25,374 nt of DNA. It comes from Apostichopus parvimensis. Lineage: Eukaryota; Echinodermata; Holothuroidea; Aspidochirotida; Stichopodidae. Below are positions 1-9,299 of the stretch, piece after piece. The notes under the pieces are model-generated. The model saw only the letters and a program-made list of their open reading frames with translations, was not told the DNA's origin and ran no database searches. Location of the stretch: the NCBI GenBank assembly GCA_000934455.1, contig KN882206.1:94772-120145 (forward strand). Direction: 5' to 3'. The position numbers were made by a program, and so were the translations under genes. Within the stretch, counting starts at the first letter, position 1, and each line of letters opens with the position of its first letter.

Positions 1-1247
1 AGAATGAATTATCACCTACTATTCAATTTATTGATGTTACACACAAAAAAATGCATATTTCTCAGAAAATTTTGGGTGACAAAAGCCTTTCTAAGTGCCA
101 CCATTTTACATGTAGGCATCACCAGGATTCCAAAAAAATTCAAAGGGGAGGGGGACACCACCTTATACCCCTCCCCCAGGACGGTGATTCGTGGCATGGA
201 CCAGCATTTGCCTTCTCAAGAGTTGGGAGCTATGTATACTTAGTTATGCACAGTGATTTACAGCAATCAACTCTTTTGTGACTCGGAGGCAGGGATTAGA
301 CCACTGATACATAGATACTGTACCTCCTTTAAAAGCAAAGAGGGGTGTGGTGGGTTGGGAGGGGGAGAGGGTTTAGGGGTACAGTTTACCCTAGTTAACA
401 ATGACATGTCCAAAAGATACAGAATATGTGTATAACATCTTCCTTGCATACGTACATCATAACATTCAAACAGAACCAATGAATAAACAGTTAACAGGCT
501 GATATCACTTGATATACATGATTTTCAGTGAAACAACAACCATCAGTGACTTCAAGCCTTAAGTTACAGGAACTTAATATTCCAAAGGCCAGTTCAGGTG
601 ACTTCTATACAAAACTTGACACTGTACTCAATGTGAACGATAAACACATTGATATCGTATAGCCAAAATCAGAACAAAATATGGCTGTTTGAGGGAAAAA
701 GTGTTATTACATTTAATTATTTTTTTCCATTTATTTTCAGATTAATCTTTTATTTCTCTGTAGCAAACAAATATATAGCCCTCTGGTGCTTTTCATTGAT
801 TTCATTAAATTTGCTGTTTGATCAATCGATACGATGTAATAGGTGCCCGTGGGCTCACTAAAGTGCTCTGACCTCGAGACTTTAATTTCTAAAGCCAAAT
901 GTGATTTTTATTTTTTTCATAGAGAGTGAGAGAGACGTTATTATCATGCTCACGATAGGAATATTTTTCTGTCGATATTTCCTGATAGTGGACATAATAT
1001 ATGTTGGCCAAGTTCAGTTTGTGTTAGGTTACACATTAACACTGTGTAATACTGTAGGTCTGAAGTCAACTTGACAATTATCAGATCATGACATTCGCTT
1101 TATATTGTAGACACATATTTTGCAAACCTGGTCCTTGTCACACTGTTTGAGCAAGGGGGAGGATTCAGGGTGTGGGGAGTTGGGGGGGGGGGTTGGGGGG
1201 TATGGGTAAGACAAATATGAGAGGCTTAGTTATTTTACACAACGTAC
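1..1247 (-). other. Start of the next THOC1 intron; no exon recognised
   Basis: Sequence 3' of the third THOC1 exon on the minus strand. I looked for the conserved IDYNLYRKFW region of human THOC1 in this stretch and did not find it. Visible content: a 22-base word at 167-188 shared with 14071-14092, G-rich patches at 343-380 and 1154-1206 (including 11 consecutive G at 1182-1192), and otherwise AT-rich DNA without a convincing open frame. Confidence 0.6.
1154..1206 (+). repeat. G-rich tract with potential quadruplex
   Basis: Many runs of three or more G separated by one to seven bases, including an 11-G run at 1182-1192 and a 6-G run at 1195-1200. It starts about 40 bases inside the intron from the THOC1 donor at 1247. 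On the pre-mRNA this is C-rich, so a quadruplex would form on the template DNA strand rather than in the RNA. Function is unknown. Confidence 0.6.
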
Positions 1248-1324
1248 CTGTATTGGGCCCTCTAGATTCTCCTTGTTATAGAAAGTCACATTTTCCTTGT
1301 TGAAGTTGCTCATTAAATTCAGAC
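1248..1324 (-). CDS. THOC1: THOC1 internal exon (third of three)
   Basis: Minus-strand coding exon with acceptor ctttgacag and donor CAG|GTACGT. The 77 nt start with GT, which joins the G left by the previous exon to give Gly. They then read LNLMSNFNKENVTFYN and KENLEGPIQ, ending in phase 0. Human THOC1, from memory, continues EKSG-LNLQSQFNLENVTVFN at the same place, so LNL-S-FN-ENVT-FN is shared. The protein then enters an acidic, poorly conserved linker in the human sequence, and the following exon is not recognisable in bases 1-1247. It either lies outside the window or is too divergent to see. Too short to appear as a stand-alone ORF. Confidence 0.92.
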
Positions 1325-2080
1325 CTGTCAAAGAAATGAGAAAAGACATAAATTGCTAAAACAGTTTTCGTTAAATGCAGAAGGATGTACCAGAGACTTA
1401 ATTAAAACAATTGGAAAGTACTTTAAAGCATTCAAAATAGTTTGAAAGAAAATGTTACCAAACTCATTATCTTCCTGCAAAAGAGCCAGCTGTGTAGGTA
1501 AAAATGAATATTTATCTAAGTTTAAAGGGCGTGATCTGTCCGTCCTGGCAGTCTCATTCTTCAGAGACTCTGATCTTCCCCCTGATCAAAACCTTTGCGA
1601 TCCCTTTAACTTTTACATAACATATTTTGTCACCAATAAAGTCAACTAAAGGCTACTGAGAACTTTATATTGGTCTCAAGGGAGCCAGTTTTACTGTATA
1701 TGTGTACGATTATTGTGCTTTACAAAGTGCAAACTCTGAATGTTACATAAAAAAGTTATCGGGGAGGGGGAGGGGGCATTTGATACGTCCTTTAGAGGTA
1801 TCTTTTAAATACTTGAACCATTTTACTCCAGAGTAATCTATAGTTAACTCAAAATACCGTTTCTGAGTACAAAAGAAGTTGTGGAGTTGTGGAGATGACC
1901 AATCCTTAATCCTTCTATTCACTCTTTCCTCTTAATACTATGTACAGGGTTGTATATACCGGGTTTTTATGTATCTATTTTTAGGCATATTCATTGCTCA
2001 TAAATTTCCCAATTTACATAACTTGTCTCTCCACCTGTGTCTCTTCATGTGTTCTCACTTTGTTTTCATTTCAGTAATAG

Positions 2081-2145
2081 CCTCTGAAGATTCCAAAACT
2101 TACTGGTTTGGATATTTACGAGTGACGAGCTTACCTGTCTCCTCA
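2081..2145 (+). repeat. Dispersed repeat fragment, ACTGGTTTGG family, copy 1
   Basis: Begins cctctgaagattcc and continues through tactggtttggatatttac, then acgagcttacctgtctcc. The same ordered words recur at 2265-2325, 23633-23695 (plus) and 16124-16168 (minus). It is preceded by tttcagtaatagcctctgaa (from 2067), the same word that precedes the Penelope-type motif at 2452, so this family probably belongs to the 3' end of the same class of retroelement. No coding capacity. Confidence 0.6.
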
Positions 2146-2213
2146 CAACCATAGCACCTCGTTCTAACGTGCCAATAAAGTCCTGGTAAAATAATAACAC
2201 TGTGCGCCCTCTA

Positions 2214-2232
2214 TGACCGGACCCCCCGGTCA
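2214..2232. repeat. Small perfect hairpin TGACCGG/CCGGTCA
   Basis: Seven-base inverted arms around a five-base centre, directly after aacactgtgcgccctctatg. A closely related word, aacactatgccctctacg, sits at 16072-16089 inside another hairpin, so this is probably part of a dispersed repeat terminus. Confidence 0.5.
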
Positions 2233-2264
2233 CTGCCCTTCCTTCTCATGAGGCCACTCCATTA

Positions 2265-2325
2265 AAGTTTCCCCAAAACTAACTGGTTTTGGGGATTTAG
2301 TTCGCTCCTCTCTTACCTGTCTCCA
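2265..2325 (+). repeat. Dispersed repeat fragment, ACTGGTTTGG family, copy 2
   Basis: Reads ttccccaaaactaactggtt, then ttggggatttag and a segment ending ctcttacctgtctcc, a diverged copy of 2081-2145 only about 184 bases away. The spacing suggests tandem or nested insertion of the same retroelement end. Confidence 0.5.
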
Positions 2326-2451
2326 TTCCACATCTGCACTTTCCCATCTACCTAAACTCCTACTGGAATGTTTCAGCACTGCACCCTCGCTCCCTGGGAC
2401 ACCCCCCCCACTTGCACCTCCTTCCGGTTTGTGTTGTTAATTTCAGTAATA

Positions 2452-2485
2452 GCCTCTGAATAAGATCCTGCCAGGACCGTCAGGC
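2452..2485 (+). repeat. Penelope-type 3' structured motif, diverged copy
   Basis: Reads gcctctgaataagatcctgc followed by caggaccgtcaggc. It is the same motif as at 5921-5960 and 23546-23583, here with a deletion of the GAAA segment after the inner stem. GCCT at the start can pair with AGGC at the end, and GATCCT pairs imperfectly with AGGACC. The 5' part of any parent element is not readable. Confidence 0.55.
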
Positions 2486-3143
2486 ACTCTGACATTTAAA
2501 TTATATTTACCAGCTACTCAGGCTTTTTTGCTTTTTTCGATTAAAGCTTGAAATTTTTATCCAGATGGTGAAATCTTGGAGATTGGTTTACATCCATTGA
2601 TCAAAGTTCGGCTCATTAATCGTTGTTCGATCTTGCGAGAACCAAAGTATATAGAATATCTTCGTTTGCAATGTTCACTGTGAGTGATAACATTCGGAAG
2701 GTCTCTAAAAAAGTCTGATTGAACTCAAAAAGATTGTTTTTATGATCCAGAGCATAAACCTGCAAATTTAAAATATTGGGTGAGAAATTTCTCCCTTTTC
2801 TCGGTGTTTGGCACAGAGGCAGACGACGCACTATTACTGTTCGTGCAATGGAAACATATTATTGGCTTCTGTATGGATATTATACACTGTCATAAGTACT
2901 GTACATAGCCCACCAAAGGCAGTGCACTACATTTGGTCATAAACATGGAAACCACAATTAACAACTCAGATTCAATAAGCCAAAAAGAGCATGCAAAGCC
3001 TCCGATATCGTTCTATTTCTTTGTGGAACAATCTTCAGATCAACAATATACTTCCGGTGGCTTCGTTCAGACGACAACTGAAAAATTACTATGAAAGCCT
3101 TTATTGATTGTATCCGTTGTAAGGGGTGGGAGTTGGTGGTGGT

Positions 3144-3159
3144 GGGGGGGGGGGGGGGG
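3144..3159 (+). repeat. Poly(G) run, 16 G
   Basis: Sixteen consecutive G, preceded by GGT repeats and followed by tgggg. One of seven plus-strand G runs of nine or more in the window. Such homopolymers are prone to length error in sequencing, so the exact count is unsure. Confidence 0.85.
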
Positions 3160-3189
3160 TGGGGTAGTGTTATAGGTTTTATATGTTAA

Positions 3190-3510
3190 AGCAGAATTTT
3201 GCGTTGAGTCGCCGTTTTTCCTAAATTTTTCTGTGTCTATCAAGTTTTTATCATAATTCAATCACAAAAGACAAAACTAAGACTTTCTCATACTTTTTTC
3301 CCCACAGCGAACGTTAATTATCAAGTAATTAAGGCTTTTATATGATTCTGAAAAAGTGTCTCCCTGACACATCGAATCATTTAGTATTTATCACATGCAG
3401 CTCTACAAAACCGCCTATTCAAATTCAACCAATCAGTGAAGAGATGTTTATGTATGACTTGCGCTAAAAATAGACTCATTCATTGGCATGGTAATCCCTT
3501 GCTGCAAAGC
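3190..3510 (+). mobile_element. Partial TTAA inverted-repeat element (left part)
   Basis: Starts after TTAA at 3186-3189 with agcagaattttgcgttgagt and runs parallel to the neighbouring element at 3520. Shared ordered words include aatcacaaaa, gtaattaagg, aattcaaccaatcag and gctaaaaatagattc/gctaaaaatagactc. It is about 320 bp and ends where the next element begins. No matching right terminus is visible after 4154, so this copy is truncated rather than simply interrupted. No transposase frame is present, so it is non-autonomous. Confidence 0.65.
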
Positions 3511-3519
3511 ACTACTTAA

Positions 3520-4150
3520 AGCAGCATTTTGCGTTTGGTCGCTGTTTACTACTTTTTTGACATGTCCATAGAGTTTTTTACATATATCAATCACAAAACA
3601 GCAAACTAAGATATTAGCCAAGTTTTTCCCTGCCAACAACATTAATTGGCGAGTAATTAAGGATATTTGCAGATAATGAGAAAAGTGTCCACGACAATTT
3701 CCACTTTTAAAATTAATCGCATACAGTTCCCCAAACCCACTTGTTTGAATTCAACCAATCAGAGATGCAGGTTAAGTTATGAGCCGTTGCTAAAAATAGA
3801 TTCGAGACTTTGGTTGGTACAACCAGCAGGGAGTTGTTATGGAACTCCCTGGTACAACTGCCATATAGACTGTACACAAATCAAGCTGGTGTTGTATTAC
3901 GAATTGGTCAATGACGTTCGTAGTGTATATTATACAGGTATATAGTGTATAATATTCATATCATGGGCGAGGATTATTGGGATCCCAACTGAAAATATCT
4001 TGGAGAAAAACAAAGTTGAAAGTTGCAAATTTTTCGACTTTTATGCCACCATCTGAAGTAAGATTTAAACAGATAAGCTAGTTATGTATGTCGTTATGGC
4101 ATAGTGGAGTCAGTGAGGAAAAATCATACAAAAGGACGCAAAATGCTGCT
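3520..4150 (+). mobile_element. TTAA-flanked terminal-inverted-repeat transposon (MITE-like), 631 bp
   Basis: Flanked on both sides by TTAA (3516-3519 and 4151-4154). The left end is AGCAGCATTTTGCGT and the right end is its exact reverse complement ACGCAAAATGCTGCT, a 15-bp perfect terminal inverted repeat. TTAA target duplication is the signature of piggyBac-type transposases, although the termini do not begin with the CC usual for piggyBac, so the superfamily is uncertain. The only open frames are short and unlike a transposase, so it would depend on an autonomous partner. A diverged partial copy abuts it at 3190-3510 and related termini occur at 7290. Confidence 0.8.
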
Positions 4151-4154
4151 TTAA

Positions 4155-5415
4155 GGTTTCTATTTTTTGGGGTAGGTCAGTTCTTTTATAGGTGTTAAGG
4201 TTTTCTATTTTCTTTGATGGGAGTACTCTATTCGATTAAGCCCAAAAGGTTTTCTTGGTATACCTCCTTTCACATTTTTTACTTATTTGCAGTTATATTG
4301 TCTTGTTCACCTTGTTATACTATGTGATGAAACAAATAATAAATAATAAATCATAATAAAAAATATTTTAGCTACCATTGAACTACCAATAACTGCCTGG
4401 AAAATCCTTGATGTCCTGCTTATATCTATATAATACATGACAGTTCCTATAACAATTTTATGACCCTTTACAGGTCACAGACTCAAATATGAATCAAAAT
4501 GGCTGCCAGAGTAGAGTCTACAAACACAGGTTTATCTGTCATTGAGTGACTGGTGCACATCGGGCATGCATGTGCTCGACGACGGCCAAACAACAGACTA
4601 TTATGATGGTCAAAGAATAACATGTTTACAATTTATTGTTTGTTTGCATCGTAAAATGGTGTTCAGTTTCATCTTATTGGACGGCCGTGTCATCCGATAC
4701 GATGTCGAAGTAAGTAAAGAAGAACAATATATTATATTGCTGCTAAACAAATTTAGACTTGACCGTATCGAACTGTCACTCAAGACCCATTGAATATGAT
4801 CGACCTTTTATTAAGCTGTGCTCTTTTTAATATTATATTTCCCATAATTCATACCTGGCAAACTACATGGATCTATTAAGATCTAAGAGCAGAGATTTAA
4901 TCTGTTCCATATCTTCTTATATCGATTATTGATTGATCATTTACAGACAGTACGGTACAATGCACATTGTAGCACGGCTGTCGGCATTACGGTGACTATG
5001 GGGCACGACATTAAAGTCATTACCTCAAATTCTTTCTGCACAGAATGGGTAATATCTACTGGAATTTACTGACAAGTTGGAAAGAAAGTTATCTATGGAT
5101 ACGTCTAGAAGCTCGCTGATGGAGATTGCTTTGAACTTAATTTTTTTGTCCTTATTCCAAGAGGCTAGGTTTTTTGACATTCTGAGCGTCGATTCTGAAG
5201 GGGTGGGGCCAGTCCTCGTGGAAGATCCCGGGTCATGGGGCCTTAACGGCTGACATCTGACAGTCTGTCCTACGTTGTTTTTTTCAGTGGACAGAGATAC
5301 GATGGTGCATTTGCATTAATTTCCTTTTGTTACTAACAAGCTTATCATCTTGAATAAGGAAATGAAATGATAGACCATATCATCGGTGTACCAGCAAGTT
5401 CTGACAGATTATTAA
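4155..5415. other. Intronic DNA without recognised genes
   Basis: AT-rich sequence with scattered TAATAAT words near 4335-4365. An open frame of 83 codons at 4542-4793 has no features I recognise and no partner exon. The stretch 5150-5415 is probably the decayed 5' side of the Penelope-like element that becomes readable at 5416, but I could not read protein in it. Confidence 0.5.
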
Positions 5416-5589
5416 GTTGGAGAACACTTTAACCTTCCCAACCAGACCATTAACGACATGTCCCTACAGAGGATTGAATCCTTAGGTAGCCGCCCTGACC
5501 TAGTATCAATCAGCAGAGAGAGACTGTGGATGCAACCCCCTCGCACCATTCAACCACATGGGCTCAACATTCAGGAAGGACATGACTAA
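5416..5589 (+). pseudogene. Penelope-like element, C-terminal GIY-YIG endonuclease remnant
   Basis: The frame reads VGEHFNLPNQTINDMSLQ, then a middle segment, then SISRERLWMQPPRTIQPHGL and NIQEGHD before a TAA stop at 5587-5589. HFNLP-h-i-DM followed by RE-WI-x-L-T-P-GLN is the pattern I know from the end of the GIY-YIG endonuclease domain fused to reverse transcriptase in Penelope-like retroelements. Only about 57 residues survive. A stop lies immediately upstream in this frame and the catalytic GIY and YIG motifs are not readable, so it is a dead 3' fragment. A CT-rich untranslated tail and a conserved structured motif follow. It lies in a THOC1 intron, antisense to THOC1. Confidence 0.7.
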
Positions 5590-6000
5590 CTTTTCTTCTG
5601 TTCCCCCCTCCATCAGCCCTTGTCCCCTCCCCCATCACTCCTCTTCTCACAGCTCTCTTCCACCCTGTTTTTCTCCACACCTTTCTGTCTTTGTCCTTCT
5701 CCAGTTTATTCCCTACCCTCTTCCCTTAATCCTCACTTTGTCCCTCCACTGTTTATCTCCTACCTCTCCTCTTCCCCTGTTGGTTTCTTTCTTTCTTCTC
5801 ACCATCCCTTGTCTACTAACCCACTTACATCTACGTATCTCTTTGTGTTCACCATGCTCATTAACCTGTCTGTATTCTGTGCGTGTTTTTGTCCCTTTTG
5901 TTACTGTAACTTGTCATTTAGCCTATGAAGAAGATCCTGCTAGGATTGAAAAGTCAGGCCAACTTACTTTTACACATTCTCTTACACAGGCTCTCTAGTA
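5590..6000 (+). mobile_element. Penelope-like element 3' tail, CT-rich, with structured motif
   Basis: Continuous with the GIY-YIG remnant. Bases 5598-5870 are strongly pyrimidine-rich (CCTCCC, CTTCTC, TCTCC words) and create a long but meaningless open frame. The motif at 5921-5960 follows, then aacttacttttacacattc and acacaggctctctag, which I take as the end of the element. Similar words (aacttttacata) follow the motif copy at 23546. Confidence 0.6.
5921..5960 (+). repeat. Penelope-type 3' structured motif, best copy
   Basis: Reads gcctatgaagaagatcctgc then taggattgaaaagtcaggcc. The outer GCCT/AGGC and the inner GATCCT-gct-AGGATT arms can pair, leaving a conserved GAAGAA on one side and GAAA on the other. 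The same arrangement occurs at 2452-2485 and 23546-23583. Conserved words of this kind recur near the 3' end of Penelope-like elements; its role here is unknown. Confidence 0.6.
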
Positions 6001-6064
6001 GATAAGCAGTTTGCTAACAGTTTTATTTTATTTAGATTATTAAGTTCACGAATTGGCCTAGATT

Positions 6065-6450
6065 AGGTCTCAGTTGACAGTATCTTCTTACAACTTACCA
6101 GCTTCTACTATCAAGTTACAATGTTTCAGCTGCATTAATAGTATTCATTCTCTCATTACGGTTTATATTACAGTAACTATAGCTCTTTCATTCTAGTTTT
6201 GTAAACAGTTACTTGATCCTAAACAAAACAAGGCCAAAAAGAAGAAATAACAAAACAATTAGGTCTCAGATGACAGTACTGTATCTACTTACAACTTACC
6301 AATTTCTACTGTCAAGTTACAATTATGTTTCAGCTGCATCAACTATATTCATTTTCTCGTTCTGGTTTATATTACAGTATTTTAACTATCATTTCAGAGT
6401 TTTTCATTCTAGTGTTGTAACAGTTATTTGACCCTAAAAGAAAACAATGC
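6065..6450 (+). repeat. Two-copy tandem duplication, period 196 bp
   Basis: aggtctcagttgacagtatc at 6065 recurs as aggtctcagatgacagtact at 6261. The order is kept through acaacttacca, tctactatcaagttacaa/tctactgtcaagttacaa, gtttcagctgcat, ggtttatattacagta and ttcattctag. The copies differ by substitutions and small indels, so the duplication is not recent. An A-rich stretch (6430-6510) follows. Confidence 0.85.
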
Positions 6451-6662
6451 TCAAAAATAAAAAACAAAGTCAAAAAAAAAAGAAAAATGAAAAAGAAGAA
6501 AAAGAAATAACCCAAACAATAACAAAGATGTAGTTGATTATTAAATTAACTAATTAATAATTGGTTTAGGAGAGAGAGATATATTTAACTGTCTTAAGCA
6601 GATTCCCCAGATAGCTAAGAAAAGTCATTTTTATCATTTGGGAGATGATGATCAAAGATTTA

Positions 6663-7290
6663 AAGGCATTGAAGGATCGCCCTAAACCGCGTGCGGCCAT
6701 CTGAAAAAGTTAACTTTCTGGTGCTTGCAAGTGACGTTTTGTTTGTGTCGCTACAAAATGCAAACAGTAATGAACCGTGATACCTTGTTATCTTTAGCTG
6801 GACCTGAGATGTCCATCGCTGTATCGTTTACATACTGTGCTGTGGATATTGACCACAGCTGTATGTACTGACTGTACACTATTGTCTAATAACCGACGGT
6901 AGCAAGCTGTGTGTGTATTTTCTGGGATCGACGGTGGTGTCTAACACTTCTGTTACACCTCATTCGAAGCTAGGTTAGATTACCGGCATTAGACGTTTCT
7001 TTTTGCGTGAGTCTTCACACCCTTTATTGTTCGTTCTCACAAGAGGCCGAAGACACAATAGCTGTAAGACTAAAACACCAAAGTCCAAAAAAACATTGTT
7101 CAGCCAACTGCGCATTGTTTTATTTAACTCATTTTTGATTCTTTAAACGTATTACTGCGTTCGTCTCCTGTAAAATGGACATGGGATTTACGTGGTTTGC
7201 TAAAATCGAAAAATATTGAAGCTCATAACATTTACCTCCCAATTAATGGCATTGATTTCAGTGTTGATAATTAAACACAAAAATGCTGCT
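6663..7290 (-). mobile_element. Probable second TTAA-flanked element, 628 bp
   Basis: TTAA stands at 6659-6662 and 7291-7294. The end at 7290 read on the minus strand is AGCAGCATTTTTGTG, close to the AGCAGCATTTTGCGT terminus at 3520, and the word cattaattgggaggtaa inside it resembles cattaattggcgagtaa at 3642. The 6663 end reads AGGCATTGAAGGATC, which fits the terminus only if two bases were lost (AG--GCATT). The length is within three bases of the 3520-4150 element. The low-coordinate terminus is the weak part of this call. No transposase is encoded. Confidence 0.5.
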
Positions 7291-7505
7291 TTAACATTCT
7301 ATCTTGAAAAGTATGACAATCAATTTAAGTCAATTTTTGGTTTCAGAATAATCACTACATGGGGTTGACAATTAGATCACATATTTACAAAGATATCTCC
7401 CAACTGGCACGAGATTTTTCTTATCTATTTATGGAAGTCATGATACCCTCATATTTAGTTGGGTTGGTGTCTCCTTCAAGACAAAATCAGTAATTGTATC
7501 CTTAC

Positions 7506-7601
7506 CTGATTTTTCATCTAGCGGGAAGAACTTTGCGAGGAAGAGTTGAATTCGCCCACAGAAAACGGTATTGTGCGCTTTGGACAAACGGCGGAGTAAA
7601 T
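7506..7601 (-). CDS. THOC1: THOC1 internal exon (second of three)
   Basis: This is the most diagnostic exon in the window. The acceptor is a T-rich tract ending tatccag and the donor is CAG|GTAAGG. The 96 nt begin in phase 1 and end in phase 1. They read DLLRRLSKAHNT, then VFCGRIQLFLAKFFPLDEKS, close to human THOC1 DLLRRLSKSQNTVFCGRIQ and FLARLFPLSEKSG as I recall them. The segment belongs to the helical N-terminal half of THOC1, a scaffold subunit without a known catalytic site. Because the length is a multiple of three and the phases match, skipping this exon would keep the downstream frame. An open frame runs past both splice sites, to 7677 and to 7438, but similarity stops exactly at the splice sites, so these exon limits are preferred. 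Confidence 0.97.
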
Positions 7602-7604
7602 CTG

Positions 7605-9126
7605 GATAAAAAAAACACATGTCGAGACCATTGATAAACGTTTTATATAAAGTTCGTGTCAACTTTTTCACATACATACCATAGTGACCTTTGATAAGTG
7701 ATCAATCATACATTATTCAGTTATCAATGTTGCCATTATTTTGAACAGAACTGACGGTAACAATTTTTTTTACTTTTTGCAGTCGTTTGTCTATACTAAT
7801 AATTAATAAATCTTAACAGACTGAATCGTTTTGTCATTTTGATCAATAAAACTTTTGTTCAATTTACTGAAAGCAAAAAAAGTTACACAAGATTACTCTT
7901 TTACACTTTTCTAGCTCAGGCTGATAATGAAACATTATTACTGCTTATAAACAATCAGTGTGTCGGTGATCAGAATTGAACAGACTTCTCTACATTGAAA
8001 TTTTAAACAAAAATGGTGAAATGGTGTTCCTGATATTTGAAAAGCTCCTTTAAGGCTAACCTGATGACAATGATGTCATCCACACAGTGCAGGACTACTG
8101 TAAATGCTACAGTAAAAGTGTCAATCCATCGTGTTATATAATTTTAATAACTCAAACCAACACATTGTTCTCTTAACTTCATGTGAACTACTGAGAAAAA
8201 TGAAGTTCAACGTTTCGTTCCCCCTGTTTCGCCTACTGATGAATGTTAAAAAACAATATATCACGTTCCAAATCATTTCCCTGATTCTGATTTGCATCTG
8301 AATTTTGGATCATAAATGATATCTTTTAAGCAGTCTCCTAGTTTTAGGTTACAGACAAAAAATTATATTTATTACTGTTGTAAATTTAAATGATGTAGAA
8401 CAATTTTAAGGGCATATAGATGTTTCAAAAACATTCGTCACAGCGTTAAACAAAAAAAAATAATATTCATCTGTACGGGACGATTTGTCCCTTGACAATT
8501 CTCAATGCGTTAGAAAACATGTGTTTGAGGCCACTAAGTTTTCACTCGTTTGGTATTAATTAAATACTCAAACATTAAGCGTGGTTTAATGTATGGACAT
8601 ACATGCAACCTTTGAATGAATGCAGTAAAATGATTTGCGATGGTTGACGAAATACATTGAAATTCATTCTCAGCACAAAGTCATCCGTTTATAAATTGCA
8701 GTGTAATAATAATTTCACTGAACAAATAAAAACTGCACATGACATCATCTAACAGAAACCAGCAGTATTTACAATTCACATCCATGAGTTTTTGACCCAA
8801 TTATTGAAAGTATTGATAGTTTCAAACCACTTACATTCATGAACTCAGTGCTAGAGCAATTCCATTTGACTAATTTTTTGACATTTTGACGATTTAAATG
8901 ATGCCACATTTCAAACATGTGTATCACTAACACTTTCCTTAGCTACTGTTTATCAAACAAAACTCTCCATTGTATTCCTATGAATTTAAGCTTCAATTGC
9001 AACACCTTTGTATGTATGAATGAATACCTTTCATCACCAAGACCTCAAGTTTTTTTCATCTCCCAAGACAAGTTATAATGTGGCAAGTTGCATTGCCTCA
9101 AGAAGTACGGTATTGTATGATACTAC
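7605..9126. other. Intronic DNA without recognised genes
   Basis: AT-rich. Small perfect hairpins are present, for example GATGACA-atga-TGTCATC at 8063-8080 and ACTGTA-aatgc-TACAGT just after it. I see no open frame, exon pair or mobile-element terminus that I can support. Confidence 0.5.
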
Positions 9127-9299
9127 ATGTGACGCAGTATTTCTCGGGTTAGGGTTAACCCTATAGGGGTTAATCCTCACCACAGGGTTTTCCCGGTCCA
9201 CAAGATATGTCATTCATTGGGCTGTATCATGCATGATGACATTGCTTGACATATTAAACTGTGTACAAACACGGTTCTCTTGAGAAATACTGTCACGTG
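9127..9299. mobile_element. Small inverted-repeat element, about 170 bp
   Basis: tgtgacgcagtatttctc at 9127 is mirrored by gagaaatactgtcacgtga at 9281-9299; CAGTATTTCTC is exact and the outer part matches with a one-base indel. The interior carries a 14-bp palindrome TAGGGTTAACCCTA at 9150-9163. It looks like a small non-autonomous DNA element, but no target duplication is clear. Confidence 0.5.

Larger units (their letters stand above)
1325..7505 (-). other. THOC1 intron, 6.2 kb
   Basis: Intron between the 96-nt and 77-nt THOC1 exons, bounded by GTAAGG at 7505-7500 and CAG at 1327-1325 (minus-strand reading). The residues on either side are continuous with human THOC1. It contains Penelope-type repeat ends, the TTAA elements and a tandem duplication, listed separately. 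Bases 1325-2080 otherwise show only AT-rich sequence and a G-rich patch near 1760-1778. Confidence 0.85.

Noticed and set aside
3667..3945. 92-codon open frame on plus
   Set aside because: It lies entirely inside the non-coding TTAA-flanked element and resembles no transposase.
4542..4793. 83-codon open frame on plus with varied composition
   Set aside because: No family pattern recognised, no neighbouring exon in phase, and it lies in a THOC1 intron. Chance is more likely.
5558..5998. 146-codon open frame on plus
   Set aside because: It is the longest open frame in the window, but its protein is low-complexity Ser/Pro/Leu/His from CT-rich repeat DNA and it runs across the Penelope-like stop and 3' tail.
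7438..7677. Single-exon reading of the 79-codon minus-strand frame
   Set aside because: THOC1 similarity begins and ends exactly at splice sites at 7601 and 7506; the flanking residues are translated intron.
9144..9175. Interstitial telomere sequence
   Set aside because: Only two TTAGGG-like words in a palindromic arrangement, inside a small inverted-repeat element.
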